A DNA stretch of 64,000 bases from Tepidisphaera sp. (GTDB lineage Bacteria > Planctomycetota > Phycisphaerae > Phycisphaerales > UBA1924). This document shows, piece by piece, positions 7,969 through 16,654 of this stretch. The position numbers and the translations under genes were made by a program. A model generated the notes under the pieces. That model made no database searches and was not told the origin of the DNA. It was given only the letters and a program-made list of their open reading frames with translations. The stretch lies in assembly GCA_016124375.1 (NCBI GenBank), contig WGNV01000002.1, positions 434,001 through 498,000 of the forward strand, in the 5' to 3' direction. Position 1 is the stretch's first letter, and every line of letters begins with the position of its first letter.

Positions 7969-10801
7969 CCGCTCCATTCTCCTCGCCACCACCGTGGCCC
8001 TCTCCGCGGCTCTCATCGCCGCGGTCGCCTGCGCCATGAACAGCATGCAGGCCCAGGCCCGCCAGCAAATCAGCGAAACCGTGGGCGCCGCCGATGTCAC
8101 CTTGAAGCCCGTCTCGGGCGGCCCCACCCTGCCCGCGTCCCTTCTGCCCGGCGTCCGCGGCTGGCCCGAAACCCTCGCCGCCGCCGGCAAACGCGAAGAA
8201 GCCCTCACCGTCGCCGCCAACCTGCCGGTCATGGTCAAAGCCGGCGACACCTGGAAGCCCGGCACCAAGCGACTCGCCATCAACGTCGTCGCGCTTGGAG
8301 AAACCAGCGCCGACACCAACGCCCCCAGCGTCATCGGCCGCCCCCGCCTCATCGCTGGGCGCTGGGCCAGCGCCCCCGACGAGGTCGTCGTCGATACCTC
8401 GCTGATGGTCCGCCTGAGCATCAAGGGTGTTGAAGCGACGACCCCTTTCGAACGTCGTCGCCAGCGCAAACAACTCGAAGCCGCGCTGCCCGTCGATCGC
8501 CCCCCGCTGCCCGCCAGCGCCGACGACGACGCCGCCAGCGCCATCAACGACGCCGCGGGCCTGCGCCTGGGCGACCAGATCGAAGTGGTGCAGCGCGCTG
8601 GCCCCACCATCAAGATCGCCGCCGCCGTCATGGACCCCAAAAAGGCCCTCGAACTCGCCAAGGCCGCCAACATCTCCCCCATCGAGATGGGCCTGAGCAC
8701 CCTGTCCAACTTCTTCCACAAGCCCACGCTCGTCAAGGTCGTCGGCATCGTCGCCCCGCCCCCCTTCGGCGGCAAGCCCCGCGCCATCTTCACCCTGCAA
8801 GGCCTGGAGCGCGTCCTGCCCGACGGCGCCGCCACCAAAGACCATCTCAGCTCCATCGAGGTCATGGTGAAGCCCGGCTTCACGCCCCAGCAGGTCGTCG
8901 CCGCCCACGCCCCCGCGCTGGGCAACAGCGTCCTGCTCACCACCAGCACCAAGGTCACCGCCGGCCTGGAAAACAACATCGAAGCCAGCCGCCTGGGCTT
9001 CCTCCTCGCCACCGTCATGGCGTACCTGGCCGCCACCTTCATCATCACGACCGCCATGAGCACGGGCGTCACCGAGCGCCTGCGCGAGCTGGGCATGCTC
9101 CGCGCCATCGGCGCGTTCAAACTCCAACTCGCCCAGAGCCAACTGGTCGCCGGGCTGCTCATCGGCGCTCTTGGCGCCGTCGTCGGCGTGCCGCTGGGCG
9201 TCTTCATGGCCTGGGGGTTGTTCCGCTACTTCCGCGACACGCTCGATGTAACCCTCATCGTCCCCTGGTGGGGAGTCCTCGCCAGTGGGGGCGGGGCCAT
9301 CCTCGCCGGCCTCCTGGGCAGTGCCTTTCCCGCCTGGCGTGCCTCGCGCGTGTCGCCTCTCGAAGCCCTCGCCGCCCGCGCCCAAGCCCCGCACCGCCGG
9401 GGCGTCCTGCTCATGCTCGCCATCGGCCTCGCCCTCGCCGTGCTACACGTCAGCGTGGTTCTGGGCGTGCAAGACGGCCAGGCCCGCTTCTGGGCCTACC
9501 TGTTTGTCGGCCTGCCCGCCCTCTTCGTCGGCTTCTTCATGCTCAGCGTGCCCATCCTCAGCGCCGTCGCGTGGCTTTTCTCCTCGCCCGTCTCGCGCTT
9601 GCTTGGTCTGCCCCGCACCGTCCTCAAGCGCACCCTCCTCGCCACCCCCTATCGCTATGGCTTCACGGCGGGCTCCATGATGATGGGACTGGCCCTCATG
9701 GTCGGCATCTGGACCCAGGGCCGCTCCATCCGCCAAGATTGGCTCGGCAAACTCGAGTTCCCGGATGCCTTCGTCGCCGGGCTCAACCTCAGCGAAACCA
9801 GCTTGCAGACCGTTCGGGCCCTCCCCGAAGTCAAAGACGCCTGCGCCATCACCCTCCTCCCCGTCCAGACCGACACCTTCGGCGTCCAGGCCATCAACAA
9901 GCTCGGCTCCACCTTCATCGCCTTCGAGCCCGAAAAGTTCTTCGAGATGGCCAAGCCCACCTGGGTGCAAGGCGACGAAAAATCCGCCCTCGCCAAGCTC
10001 CACGCGGGGGGCTCCATCATCGTCGCCAAGGAGTTCACCGTCGCCCGCGGGCTAGGCCTGGGCGATCACATCACCATCAAGGCCAACGGACGCGAGTTTC
10101 CCTTCGAAATCGCCGGCGTCGTCACGAGCCCAGGTCTTGAAGTCGTCAGCCAGTTCTTCAGCATCGGCGAAGACTTCACCCAGCAATCCGTCCACGCGGT
10201 CTTCGGCACGCGCGAAGACCTCAAAGAGAAGTTCGGCAACGACTCAGTCCACCTCATCCAGGTCAGCCTCAAGCCCGGCGTCGACGACGCCGCCGCCGTG
10301 ACCCATCTCAAAGAAGCCCTCGCCGGTGGCGGCATCCTCGACGCCGGCAGCGGCCGCAAAATCAAGAATCAAATCAACGAGTTCGTCCACAACGGCCTCT
10401 TCGCCTTCTCACTCGTCGCGCTCGCCGCCATGCTCATCGCAGGCCTGGGCGTCGCCAACCTCATCATCGCCGGCATCAACGCCCGCCAATACGAGTTCGG
10501 CGTGCTCGAAGCCATCGGCGCCTCGCGCGGGCTCGTCGGCCGCCTCGTCTTGGCCGAAGCCGTCCTCGTCGCCATCGCCGCCGCGGCCCTCGGCACCTGG
10601 ATGGGCCTGCAAGGCGTCTTCGCCGTCCAGCAAATCGACCGCAAACTCCTCGGCGTCACCTTCAGCGTCCACCCGCCCTGGGACGCCCTCGCCATGGGCT
10701 GGGGCATCACCCTGCTGCTCACCCTCGGCGCCGCCTACCCCGCCGTCTGGTGGCTCACCCGCCAACGCCCCCGCGAACTGCTGGGCGCGGTGCGGGGGTA
10801 G
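7919..10801 (+). CDS. FtsX-like ABC permease with two FtsX domains
   Basis: 960 aa from ATG 7919. GGAGGG lies five bases upstream, inside the end of the ATPase gene, so this start is preferred over 7868. One transmembrane segment is near residues 20-42, then comes a large periplasmic part (about 45-370). Helices follow at ILLATTV-type and LLATVMAYLAATFIITTAM sites, a first FtsX domain with LVAGLLIGALGAVVGVPLG, a central pair of helices, a second periplasmic part, and a C-terminal FtsX domain (MLIAGLGVANLIIAG, then LLLTLGAAYPAVWWL). About ten helices in total. The substrate is unknown: lipoprotein, lipid or peptide export are all possible. Confidence 0.88.
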   Translation: MRPAWRLAISNLSGRPSRSILLATTVALSAALIAAVACAMNSMQAQARQQISETVGAADVTLKPVSGGPTLPASLLPGVRGWPETLAAAGKREEALTVAANLPVMVKAGDTWKPGTKRLAINVVALGETSADTNAPSVIGRPRLIAGRWASAPDEVVVDTSLMVRLSIKGVEATTPFERRRQRKQLEAALPVDRPPLPASADDDAASAINDAAGLRLGDQIEVVQRAGPTIKIAAAVMDPKKALELAKAANISPIEMGLSTLSNFFHKPTLVKVVGIVAPPPFGGKPRAIFTLQGLERVLPDGAATKDHLSSIEVMVKPGFTPQQVVAAHAPALGNSVLLTTSTKVTAGLENNIEASRLGFLLATVMAYLAATFIITTAMSTGVTERLRELGMLRAIGAFKLQLAQSQLVAGLLIGALGAVVGVPLGVFMAWGLFRYFRDTLDVTLIVPWWGVLASGGGAILAGLLGSAFPAWRASRVSPLEALAARAQAPHRRGVLLMLAIGLALAVLHVSVVLGVQDGQARFWAYLFVGLPALFVGFFMLSVPILSAVAWLFSSPVSRLLGLPRTVLKRTLLATPYRYGFTAGSMMMGLALMVGIWTQGRSIRQDWLGKLEFPDAFVAGLNLSETSLQTVRALPEVKDACAITLLPVQTDTFGVQAINKLGSTFIAFEPEKFFEMAKPTWVQGDEKSALAKLHAGGSIIVAKEFTVARGLGLGDHITIKANGREFPFEIAGVVTSPGLEVVSQFFSIGEDFTQQSVHAVFGTREDLKEKFGNDSVHLIQVSLKPGVDDAAAVTHLKEALAGGGILDAGSGRKIKNQINEFVHNGLFAFSLVALAAMLIAGLGVANLIIAGINARQYEFGVLEAIGASRGLVGRLVLAEAVLVAIAAAALGTWMGLQGVFAVQQIDRKLLGVTFSVHPPWDALAMGWGITLLLTLGAAYPAVWWLTRQRPRELLGAVRG

Positions 10802-10808
10802 TCTCTCT

Positions 10809-10883
10809 CTTGGGTGGCCCCTCTCTCCGAGAGGGGCGTACGTCTCTTCCCCTCTCTAGATGGCCCGGCGGTCCCCGCCGCTC
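10809..10883 (+). repeat. TCC-loop hairpin repeats, two adjacent units
   Basis: Unit one: CCCCTCTC (10818-10825), TCC, GAGAGGGG (10829-10836), identical as a stem to the copy at 37288-37306 on the other strand. Unit two: CGGCGG (10866-10871), TCC, CCGCCG (10875-10880). It lies between convergent gene ends. Confidence 0.8.
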
Positions 10884-10905
10884 TTCTCTGATCTCCCCGC
10901 TCAAC

Positions 10906-12114
10906 CTACCCCAACCGTGGCGTCGGCTCCCGCTCGCTCCACCTCACCGCCCGCCTCACCAAAATTCCAATCACAAACACCATCACCCCGACGAACACCA
11001 GCAGGGGCAGCCTCGCCAGCCCCGTCTCCACACACCACGCCAGCGCATCCCCCAACCCCGCCGTCCCGTTCTTCCACGCTTCTCCCATCTTCTCCCCAAA
11101 CCCGCTCTTCGCGGGCTCGGGCTTGGGCTCCTCCGACGGCTTGTGGTGCAGCGTCAGCACGATCGCCGAGTACGCCACCTGCTTGCCCGCGTTGGCCTTC
11201 TGCGCCTCCAACCGCTCGATCCGCGCCCGCGACTGCGACAGTTGGTCCCTGAGCTCCAGCACTTCCTTCAGCGGCGCGTCCTTCCGCTTGTCCGCCAAGT
11301 CCAGCAACTCCGCCTCGATCTTCCGCTCATTGCGAATCGTCGCGTCCAAATCCGTCAGCCGGTCCGTCACATCCAAACTGCTCAGGTTCTCGCTCGTGGG
11401 CTTGCCCAGCCCGCGCAGTTGATTCATGACCAAGGACAACCTCGACGCCTGCACCCGCAGCGTGATATCCCCCCGCATCGCATCCCCATCGCCCGTCAGC
11501 GACCCGCTCTCGATGAATTCCCCCAACGCATCCGACGCCAGCGCCGTCGCCTTTGCATACGCCCCGCGCACATCCTCACACTCCACCTCCATGCTCGCCC
11601 GCCGAACAATCGCCCGATCCGCGGCTACCTCCCCATTGCCCGGCTGCCCAGCATCAAGTTCGCCGCCGGCCACCCCGCGAATCGTCTGATTAGAATCCCC
11701 AGACTCATGCCACTTGACCTTCGCGTCGCCCACAGGCGGCATCATCGCATAGTCAAAACTCTCACCGCCCCCCGGAGCGCCCGCCACCTTGCCCAACTCG
11801 GCAGGCTCGCTCCTGGCCGCGAGCGCTTGCGACGCAACCATCCCCGGCGAAGCATCCCACCTCGCCCCCACCCTCCCCACCTGCGGCACCATCACCAACG
11901 CCCCGCCCGCCAACACCACCAGCGCCGCCGCCACGCTCGCCGCCGGCACCCACCACTTCCGCCGCCACTTCGACCGCGCCGCCCCCCGCCCCCCCGCCTT
12001 CGCCAACGCATCCTTCCAAATCTCCCGCGAAGGCGACACCGGCTCACTCGCCGCGGCCAGCCCCGCAGCCATCTCCCCCGCATCAACATTCAGGTTTTCA
12101 GGTTCGGTCGTCAT
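10906..12114 (-). CDS. DUF4349 membrane protein, probable partner of the ECF sigma factor
   Basis: 402 aa. Residues 1-45 are cytoplasmic and helical with SREIWKDALAKAGG. A transmembrane helix runs about 54-76 (WVPAASVAAALVVLAGGALV). The periplasmic DUF4349 domain spans about 160-330, with a coiled-coil (ELRDQLSQSRARIERLEAQK), and a second helix is at 360-385 (LPLLVFVGVMVFVIGILV). The gene follows the sigma factor in the same direction, separated by 86 bases filled with repeat units. This order is typical of an anti-sigma or sensor protein encoded after its ECF sigma factor. The regulatory role is inferred. Confidence 0.78.
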   Translation of the reverse strand: MTTEPENLNVDAGEMAAGLAAASEPVSPSREIWKDALAKAGGRGAARSKWRRKWWVPAASVAAALVVLAGGALVMVPQVGRVGARWDASPGMVASQALAARSEPAELGKVAGAPGGGESFDYAMMPPVGDAKVKWHESGDSNQTIRGVAGGELDAGQPGNGEVAADRAIVRRASMEVECEDVRGAYAKATALASDALGEFIESGSLTGDGDAMRGDITLRVQASRLSLVMNQLRGLGKPTSENLSSLDVTDRLTDLDATIRNERKIEAELLDLADKRKDAPLKEVLELRDQLSQSRARIERLEAQKANAGKQVAYSAIVLTLHHKPSEEPKPEPAKSGFGEKMGEAWKNGTAGLGDALAWCVETGLARLPLLVFVGVMVFVIGILVRRAVRWSEREPTPRLG

Positions 12115-12128
12115 GGCATCATCACCTC

Positions 12129-12200
12129 TTGGGTGGCCCGGCGGTCCCCGCCGGTCTTCCCCTCTACCCCATCTCGTGGCACGGGCCTCTGGCCTGTGTC
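12129..12200 (+). repeat. TCC-loop hairpin repeat pair inside the sigma factor operon
   Basis: CCGGCGG (12138-12144), TCC, CCGCCGG (12148-12154), then CACGGGCC (12180-12187), TCT, GGCCTGTG (12191-12198). It fills the spacer between the sigma factor stop codon (12201-12203) and the DUF4349 start. Confidence 0.85.
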
Positions 12201-12809
12201 CTACTCACCCTTCTCCCCACCCTCCCCCATCATTCCCCGCAGCGCCTCCAACCCCGCATTTAGCCGGCTCTTCAGCGTCCCCAGCGGCAATCCCAACACC
12301 TCCGCCGCCTGCGCATGCGTCAACCCTCGGTGATAGCAAAGCAACACCACCACCCGCTGCGCCACCGTCAGCCGCTCGATCGCCCCCGCCAACCCCTCCG
12401 CTCGCGCGTCCGATTCCTCCACGCCATACCCCGCTCCGCCCGCCTCCACCACCCCGATCCGCATCCGCTTCTGCCTCGCCTCACGCTCCGAAATATCCAA
12501 ACACCGGTTCACCAAGATCCGGTACACCCACGTCTTGAAGGAACTCTCTCCCCGAAACGCCCCGGCCCCGCGGATCACCCGCACCCACGTCTCCTGCACC
12601 GCCTCTTGCGCCAGGTCATCCCGCCGCCCGAGCACCCCGCGCGCCAGCCCGAACAGATACGCCTCATAGCCCCGCGCCAGCATCGCAAACGCCTGCTGAT
12701 CCCCCGCCGCGAATCGCTTCATCAGCGCCGCATCGCGCGCGGCATCTCCCACCTGCATCTCCGCCACCGGCGGCTTCTGCGAACCCACGCTCACTGGCAT
12801 CGTCGTCAT
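12201..12809 (-). CDS. RNA polymerase sigma factor, ECF subfamily
   Basis: 202 aa from ATG 12809; an in-frame TTG at 12866 is less likely. Region sigma-2 spans about 30-105 (MKRFAAGDQQAFAMLARGYE, then DDLAQEAVQETWVRVIRGAG, then SSFKTWVYRILVNRCLDI). Region sigma-4 spans about 140-192 (IERLTVAQRVVVLLCYHRGL, then THAQAAEVLGLPLGTLKSRL, a clear helix-turn-helix). It directs RNA polymerase to stress- or envelope-responsive promoters. It diverges from the MFS transporter gene at 12918 and is followed by the DUF4349 membrane protein, its likely regulator. Confidence 0.92.
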   Translation of the reverse strand: MTTMPVSVGSQKPPVAEMQVGDAARDAALMKRFAAGDQQAFAMLARGYEAYLFGLARGVLGRRDDLAQEAVQETWVRVIRGAGAFRGESSFKTWVYRILVNRCLDISEREARQKRMRIGVVEAGGAGYGVEESDARAEGLAGAIERLTVAQRVVVLLCYHRGLTHAQAAEVLGLPLGTLKSRLNAGLEALRGMMGEGGEKGE

Positions 12810-12917
12810 AGGTGAGGCCTCGCCCTCTTTGACCGCCCAACCGCCCCGCCGGTTCTCCCTCGTCAAACAAAAATCCCGCCCGCATCATCCCCCAGCGACC
12901 CGCTACCCTCCCTCTCC

Positions 12918-14288
12918 ATGGAATCGGCCGCCCCCCTCAACCCGCGCGAACACGAATACGCGCCTGGCCAACTGCCCCCCGTGCCGGACGCCCCGCCCCC
13001 CGACGCGCAAGGCCCCAAGTCCGGCGCCCTCAAGTTCATCTTCATCACGCTCCTCCTCGAGGTCCTCGGCTTCGGTCTCTTCATCCCCGTCGGCCCCAAA
13101 CTCATCCAGGAACTCCTCGACAAGGCCAACCCGGGCTCCGGCACGCCCGACGAGGCGGCCAGATATTTCGGCCTGCTCGTCGCCAGCTTCGCCCTCATGC
13201 AGTTCTTCTTCGCGCCCGTGCTCGGCGCCGTCTCCGACCGTTTCGGCCGCCGCCCCGTCCTGCTCATCTCCATCCTTGGCTCCGGCCTCGACTACTTCGC
13301 CATGGCCCTCTCCCCTTTCCTCTGGGTGCTCTACATCACCCGCATGCTCAACGGCATGTCCGGCGCCACCATCAGCGTCTGCAACGCCTACATCGCCGAC
13401 ATCACCCCGCCCCACAAGCGCGCCGGCGCCTACGGCATCGTCGGCGCCGCCTTTGGCCTGGGCTTCGTCATCGGCCCCGCCGTCGGCGGCTTGCTCGGCG
13501 AGTACGACATCCGCCTTCCCTTCTACGTCGCCGGCTCCCTCGCCATCATCAACTGGCTCTACGGCTGCTTCGTCCTCCCCGAATCCCTCCGCCCCGAAAA
13601 CCGCAGCCGCCTCTCCATCCGTCGCATGAACCCCGTCGCCGTCTTCGGCGGCTTGCGCGACCACCCCCTCGCCAAATCCATGGCCGGTTCCTTCTTCCTC
13701 CTCAACATGGCCATGTTCGGCTTGCAATCCACCTGGGTGCTCTACACCGCCAGTCGCTACCACTGGACCGAGTTCCAGGTCGGCCTCTCTCTCACCTGCG
13801 TCGGCATCGGCGCGGCAATCGTCCAAGGGGGCCTCGCCCGCAAGATCATCCCCGCCCTCGGCCCCGGCCCCGTCGGCGAACGCCGCGCCGTGCTGATTGG
13901 CCTGCTCATCGGCTGCTGCGCCTACATCGGCTACGGCGCCGCCGACAAAGGCTGGATGATCTACACCATCATCTCCGTCGCCAGCCTCGGCGGCATCGCC
14001 CAGCCCGCCGCCATGGCCCTCATCACCCGCACCGTCCGCCCCGATGAACAAGGCGCCGTCCAGGGCGGCATCGCCGGCATCAACAGCATCGCCATGATCA
14101 TCGCCCCGCTCATCGCCACCAAAATCTTCAGCCTCGCCAACCCCTCATCCCCCAATACCTCCCTCTGGGCCCAACACCCCGGCCTCTCCTTCTACTACTG
14201 CTCCTTCATGGCCTTCCTGGGCCTCCTCGCCGCCTTGTGGGCCACCCGCCACGTCGAACGCGACACCCTCGCGCAAGCCGCCTCCTAG
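12918..14288 (+). CDS. Major facilitator superfamily transporter, TetA/TCR-like
   Basis: 456 aa with a 35-residue Pro-rich cytoplasmic N-terminus and about 12 transmembrane helices. Loop 2-3 carries the MFS signature GAVSDRFGRRPVLLIS. TM4-5 contain ITRMLNGMSGATISVCNAYI and DITPPHKRAGAYGIVGAAFG, which match the drug-proton antiporter (TetA, TCR/Tet) group. Proton-coupled efflux of a small molecule is expected; the substrate is unknown. It diverges from the ECF sigma factor with 108 bases between starts, so the two may share a regulatory region. Confidence 0.9.
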   Translation: MESAAPLNPREHEYAPGQLPPVPDAPPPDAQGPKSGALKFIFITLLLEVLGFGLFIPVGPKLIQELLDKANPGSGTPDEAARYFGLLVASFALMQFFFAPVLGAVSDRFGRRPVLLISILGSGLDYFAMALSPFLWVLYITRMLNGMSGATISVCNAYIADITPPHKRAGAYGIVGAAFGLGFVIGPAVGGLLGEYDIRLPFYVAGSLAIINWLYGCFVLPESLRPENRSRLSIRRMNPVAVFGGLRDHPLAKSMAGSFFLLNMAMFGLQSTWVLYTASRYHWTEFQVGLSLTCVGIGAAIVQGGLARKIIPALGPGPVGERRAVLIGLLIGCCAYIGYGAADKGWMIYTIISVASLGGIAQPAAMALITRTVRPDEQGAVQGGIAGINSIAMIIAPLIATKIFSLANPSSPNTSLWAQHPGLSFYYCSFMAFLGLLAALWATRHVERDTLAQAAS

Positions 14289-14302
14289 TGGGCCCCTCTC
14301 AT

Positions 14303-14331
14303 CTGGGTGCCCCCTCTCTCCGAAAGGGGCG
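14303..14331 (+). repeat. Degenerate TCC-loop hairpin repeat
   Basis: CTGGGTGC followed by CCCCTCTCTCCGAAAGGGGC, a variant of the unit at 10809 with one stem mismatch. It follows the MFS gene. Confidence 0.65.
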
Positions 14332-14384
14332 TCGACCTCTCTGGCTGAGGTCTCATCTCACCCAGAATCACCCAGGTTCTGACG

Positions 14385-14410
14385 CCGGACCTGAGTCTTC
14401 GAAGGTCCGG
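14385..14410. repeat. 8-bp inverted repeat before the sugar dehydrogenase gene
   Basis: CCGGACCT (14385-14392) and AGGTCCGG (14403-14410), separated by ten bases, about 90 bases upstream of the dehydrogenase start. Could be an operator or a leader hairpin; no T-run follows. Confidence 0.45.
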
Positions 14411-14498
14411 GTCGAACACCCGCGACTCCCGGAACTTCGCCAAGCCTCCGTTCCGGCGTCAACAGCAGGGCCACCTCTCCCCCCGTACCCTCCCCACC

Positions 14499-16022
14499 AT
14501 GCACAAGCCCATCATCGCCCTCTCCCTCGCCGCCTTCGCCGCCGCCGCCCAAGCCCAATCCCTCGAAAACCTCTACAAAAACTCCTGCGTCGTCTGCCAC
14601 GCCGCCGACGGCCACGGGGGCGGCGCCGGCGCCACCACCTTCAACACCAAGGAACTCTTCGACGAATCCCACGACCGCCCCTTCTTCGACACCATCAAAA
14701 ACGGCAACAAGGAAAAGGGCATGCCCGCCTTCGGCGCCACCCTCTCCAACGCCCAAATCTGGGGCCTGGTCGTCCACATCCGCGAACTCCAGTCCCAGGC
14801 GCTCCGCAAGGACTACGGCTCCCCCCACCCCGATACCCAGGGCGTCTACACCTCCCAGCACGCCAAGTTCAAACTCGAAACCCTCGTCCCCAAGGGCAAG
14901 CTCGACGTCCCCTGGGCCATCGACTTCTTCCCCGACTCAGCCCCCGACTCAAAGTACAAATCCCCCGCCACCTTCATCGTCACCGAGCGCGAGGGAAACG
15001 TCCGCCTCGGCCACGCCGACGGCTCCCTCTCCGAGCCCCTCACCGGCACACCCGCCGTCCGCCCCGTCGGCCAGGGCGGCATGCTCGATGTCACCGTCCA
15101 CCCCGACTTCCCCTCCAACGGCTACGTCTACCTCTCCTTCTCCGACCCCGACACCCCCGCCAAGAAAAACGGCATGACCAAGATCGTCCGTGGCCGCGTC
15201 GACCTCTCCGACCCCGCCCACCCCGCCTGGACCGACCAGCAAACCATCTTCGAAGCCAAGAAAGAACACTACCTCCCCACCGCCATCCACTTCGGCTCCC
15301 GCATCGTCTTCACCAAGCCCATCGCCTCCGGCCCCGACCAGGGCAAGCGCTACGTCTTCTTCAGCATCGGCGAGCGTGGCCACATGGAAATGGCCCAGGA
15401 CACCAGCCGCCCCAACGGCAAAATCCACCGCCTCTTCGACGACGGCTCACTCCCCTCCGACAACCCCTTCCCCTCCGGCCCCTACCCCTCCATCTGGACG
15501 TTCGGCCACCGCAACCCTCAGGCCCTCACCATCGACCTCGATGGCCGCCTCTGGGAAACCGAGCACGGCCCCCGGGGCGGCGACGAACTCAACCTCATCG
15601 ACGCCCGCGGCAAGAAAAACTACGGCTGGCCCACCCTCTGCTACGGCATCAACTACAACGGCTCCGCCTTCGACACCCCGTGGCCAGATGTCGTCACCGA
15701 CAAGAAAGCCGCCGACACCGCCAAAGACCTCGTCCCACCGGTCTCCCGCTGGCTTCCCTCCATCGCCACCTGCGGCATGGACTGCATGCGCCCCGGTCCC
15801 AAGGGCGAAGCCTTCCCCGCATGGCGCAACGATCTCTTCGCCGGCGGCCTCGCCGGCCAGACTCTTCAACGCATTCGCACCAAAGACGGCAAGCTCATCG
15901 AACGCGAGGAAATCCTCCAGGGCATGGGCCGCGTCCGCGACGTCCAGACCGGCCCCGATGGCTCCCTCTACCTCGTCCTCAACGAACCCGACGAAATCGT
16001 CCGCCTCGTCCCCGCCGAGTAA
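14499..16022 (+). CDS. Periplasmic PQQ-type sugar dehydrogenase with N-terminal cytochrome c domain
   Basis: 507 aa. Signal peptide at 1-19 (MHKPIIALSLAAFAAAAQA). A class I cytochrome c domain follows, with heme site CVVCH (30-34) and probable Met75 ligand in KGMPAFG. From about residue 120 it is the six-bladed propeller of soluble glucose/sorbosone dehydrogenases: LDVPWAIDFFPD, VGQGGMLDVTVHPDFPSNGY, FGHRNPQALTIDLDGRLWET, EHGPRGGDELNLI, and a last blade VRDVQTGPDGSLYLVLNEPD. It would oxidise a sugar or aldose in the periplasm and pass electrons to its own heme. The cofactor and substrate are inferred from the family. Confidence 0.9.
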   Translation: MHKPIIALSLAAFAAAAQAQSLENLYKNSCVVCHAADGHGGGAGATTFNTKELFDESHDRPFFDTIKNGNKEKGMPAFGATLSNAQIWGLVVHIRELQSQALRKDYGSPHPDTQGVYTSQHAKFKLETLVPKGKLDVPWAIDFFPDSAPDSKYKSPATFIVTEREGNVRLGHADGSLSEPLTGTPAVRPVGQGGMLDVTVHPDFPSNGYVYLSFSDPDTPAKKNGMTKIVRGRVDLSDPAHPAWTDQQTIFEAKKEHYLPTAIHFGSRIVFTKPIASGPDQGKRYVFFSIGERGHMEMAQDTSRPNGKIHRLFDDGSLPSDNPFPSGPYPSIWTFGHRNPQALTIDLDGRLWETEHGPRGGDELNLIDARGKKNYGWPTLCYGINYNGSAFDTPWPDVVTDKKAADTAKDLVPPVSRWLPSIATCGMDCMRPGPKGEAFPAWRNDLFAGGLAGQTLQRIRTKDGKLIEREEILQGMGRVRDVQTGPDGSLYLVLNEPDEIVRLVPAE

Positions 16023-16084
16023 GCGAACCGGTTCGAGTCCACGCGCGGCACACGACCGCTCGCGACGGCATCACATCTCCGTCG

Positions 16085-16290
16085 TCCGATCGCAAATCGC
16101 TTCAGGCCGAAGGCCTGGACGCCAGTAGCCAGCCGGGGGTCGGAGCGAGTCTTCGAGCGACACCCTCGGAAAGTGGCCGCGCAAACACTTCGACCCTGAA
16201 AGGGTCGTCGTAGCAATCACGCGATTCATCTCAGCAACGATCAGTGCCGGCAATCGGCACCGCAAGCCGCCCGGCGGTCCCCGCCGGTCT
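16085..16290 (+). repeat. Composite intergenic repeat: two GAA-loop hairpins and one TCC-loop hairpin
   Basis: CAGGCC (16103-16108), GAA, GGCCTG (16112-16117); then CGACCCT (16191-16197), GAA, AGGGTCG (16201-16207); then CCGGCGG (16271-16277), TCC, CCGCCGG (16281-16287). The segment between the first two (GGGTCGGAGCGAG and CGAGCGACACCC) is itself partly self-complementary. Composite elements with these words occur widely in planctomycete genomes to my knowledge; that should be checked by search. Confidence 0.75.
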
Positions 16291-16587
16291 TCACTTCTTC
16301 TTCGCCGGCACCTTCACACCCTTCTCCTCCAGCAGCGCCCGCCACGCCACCGACGCCGTACTGCCGCGCTCGCTGAAACTCCCGCTCTCCGCCCGATGGA
16401 TCATCGTCACGATGTCCTCGAACGGAAACATCCACCGCAGGCCCCCGTGGCTCGGCCCCTTCACCCGCGCCGCCTTCCGAATCGCATCAAAAACCTTCGC
16501 GCTCATGGACGCCGCCTCCATGAGCTCCCCTTTGCTGAACCCCTTGTCCTCCCCCATCTCCTCCCGCGGCTCCTGTCCTCGCCTCAT
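16291..16587 (-). CDS. Small protein of unknown function, possible DNA-binding
   Basis: 98 aa from ATG 16587, preceded by GAGGGAG about six bases upstream. The charged N-terminus is followed by FSKGELMEAASMSAKVFDAI and RKAARVKGPSHGGLRWMFPF, then EDIVTMIHRA. The pattern of a short helix, a turn and a second helix ending in a conserved basic stretch resembles a MerR- or Xre-like helix-turn-helix, but no family is certain. The C-terminus ends in KVPAKKK. It is upstream of the DUF1080 gene, 67 bases away beyond its stop, in the opposite position to share a promoter, so it stands alone. Confidence 0.6.
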   Translation of the reverse strand: MRRGQEPREEMGEDKGFSKGELMEAASMSAKVFDAIRKAARVKGPSHGGLRWMFPFEDIVTMIHRAESGSFSERGSTASVAWRALLEEKGVKVPAKKK

Positions 16588-16654
16588 GCACGCTCCCTCG
16601 TTCCCGCAATCATCACTTTGCCACTCTGCCACTCTGCCACTTTGCCACTTCCTC

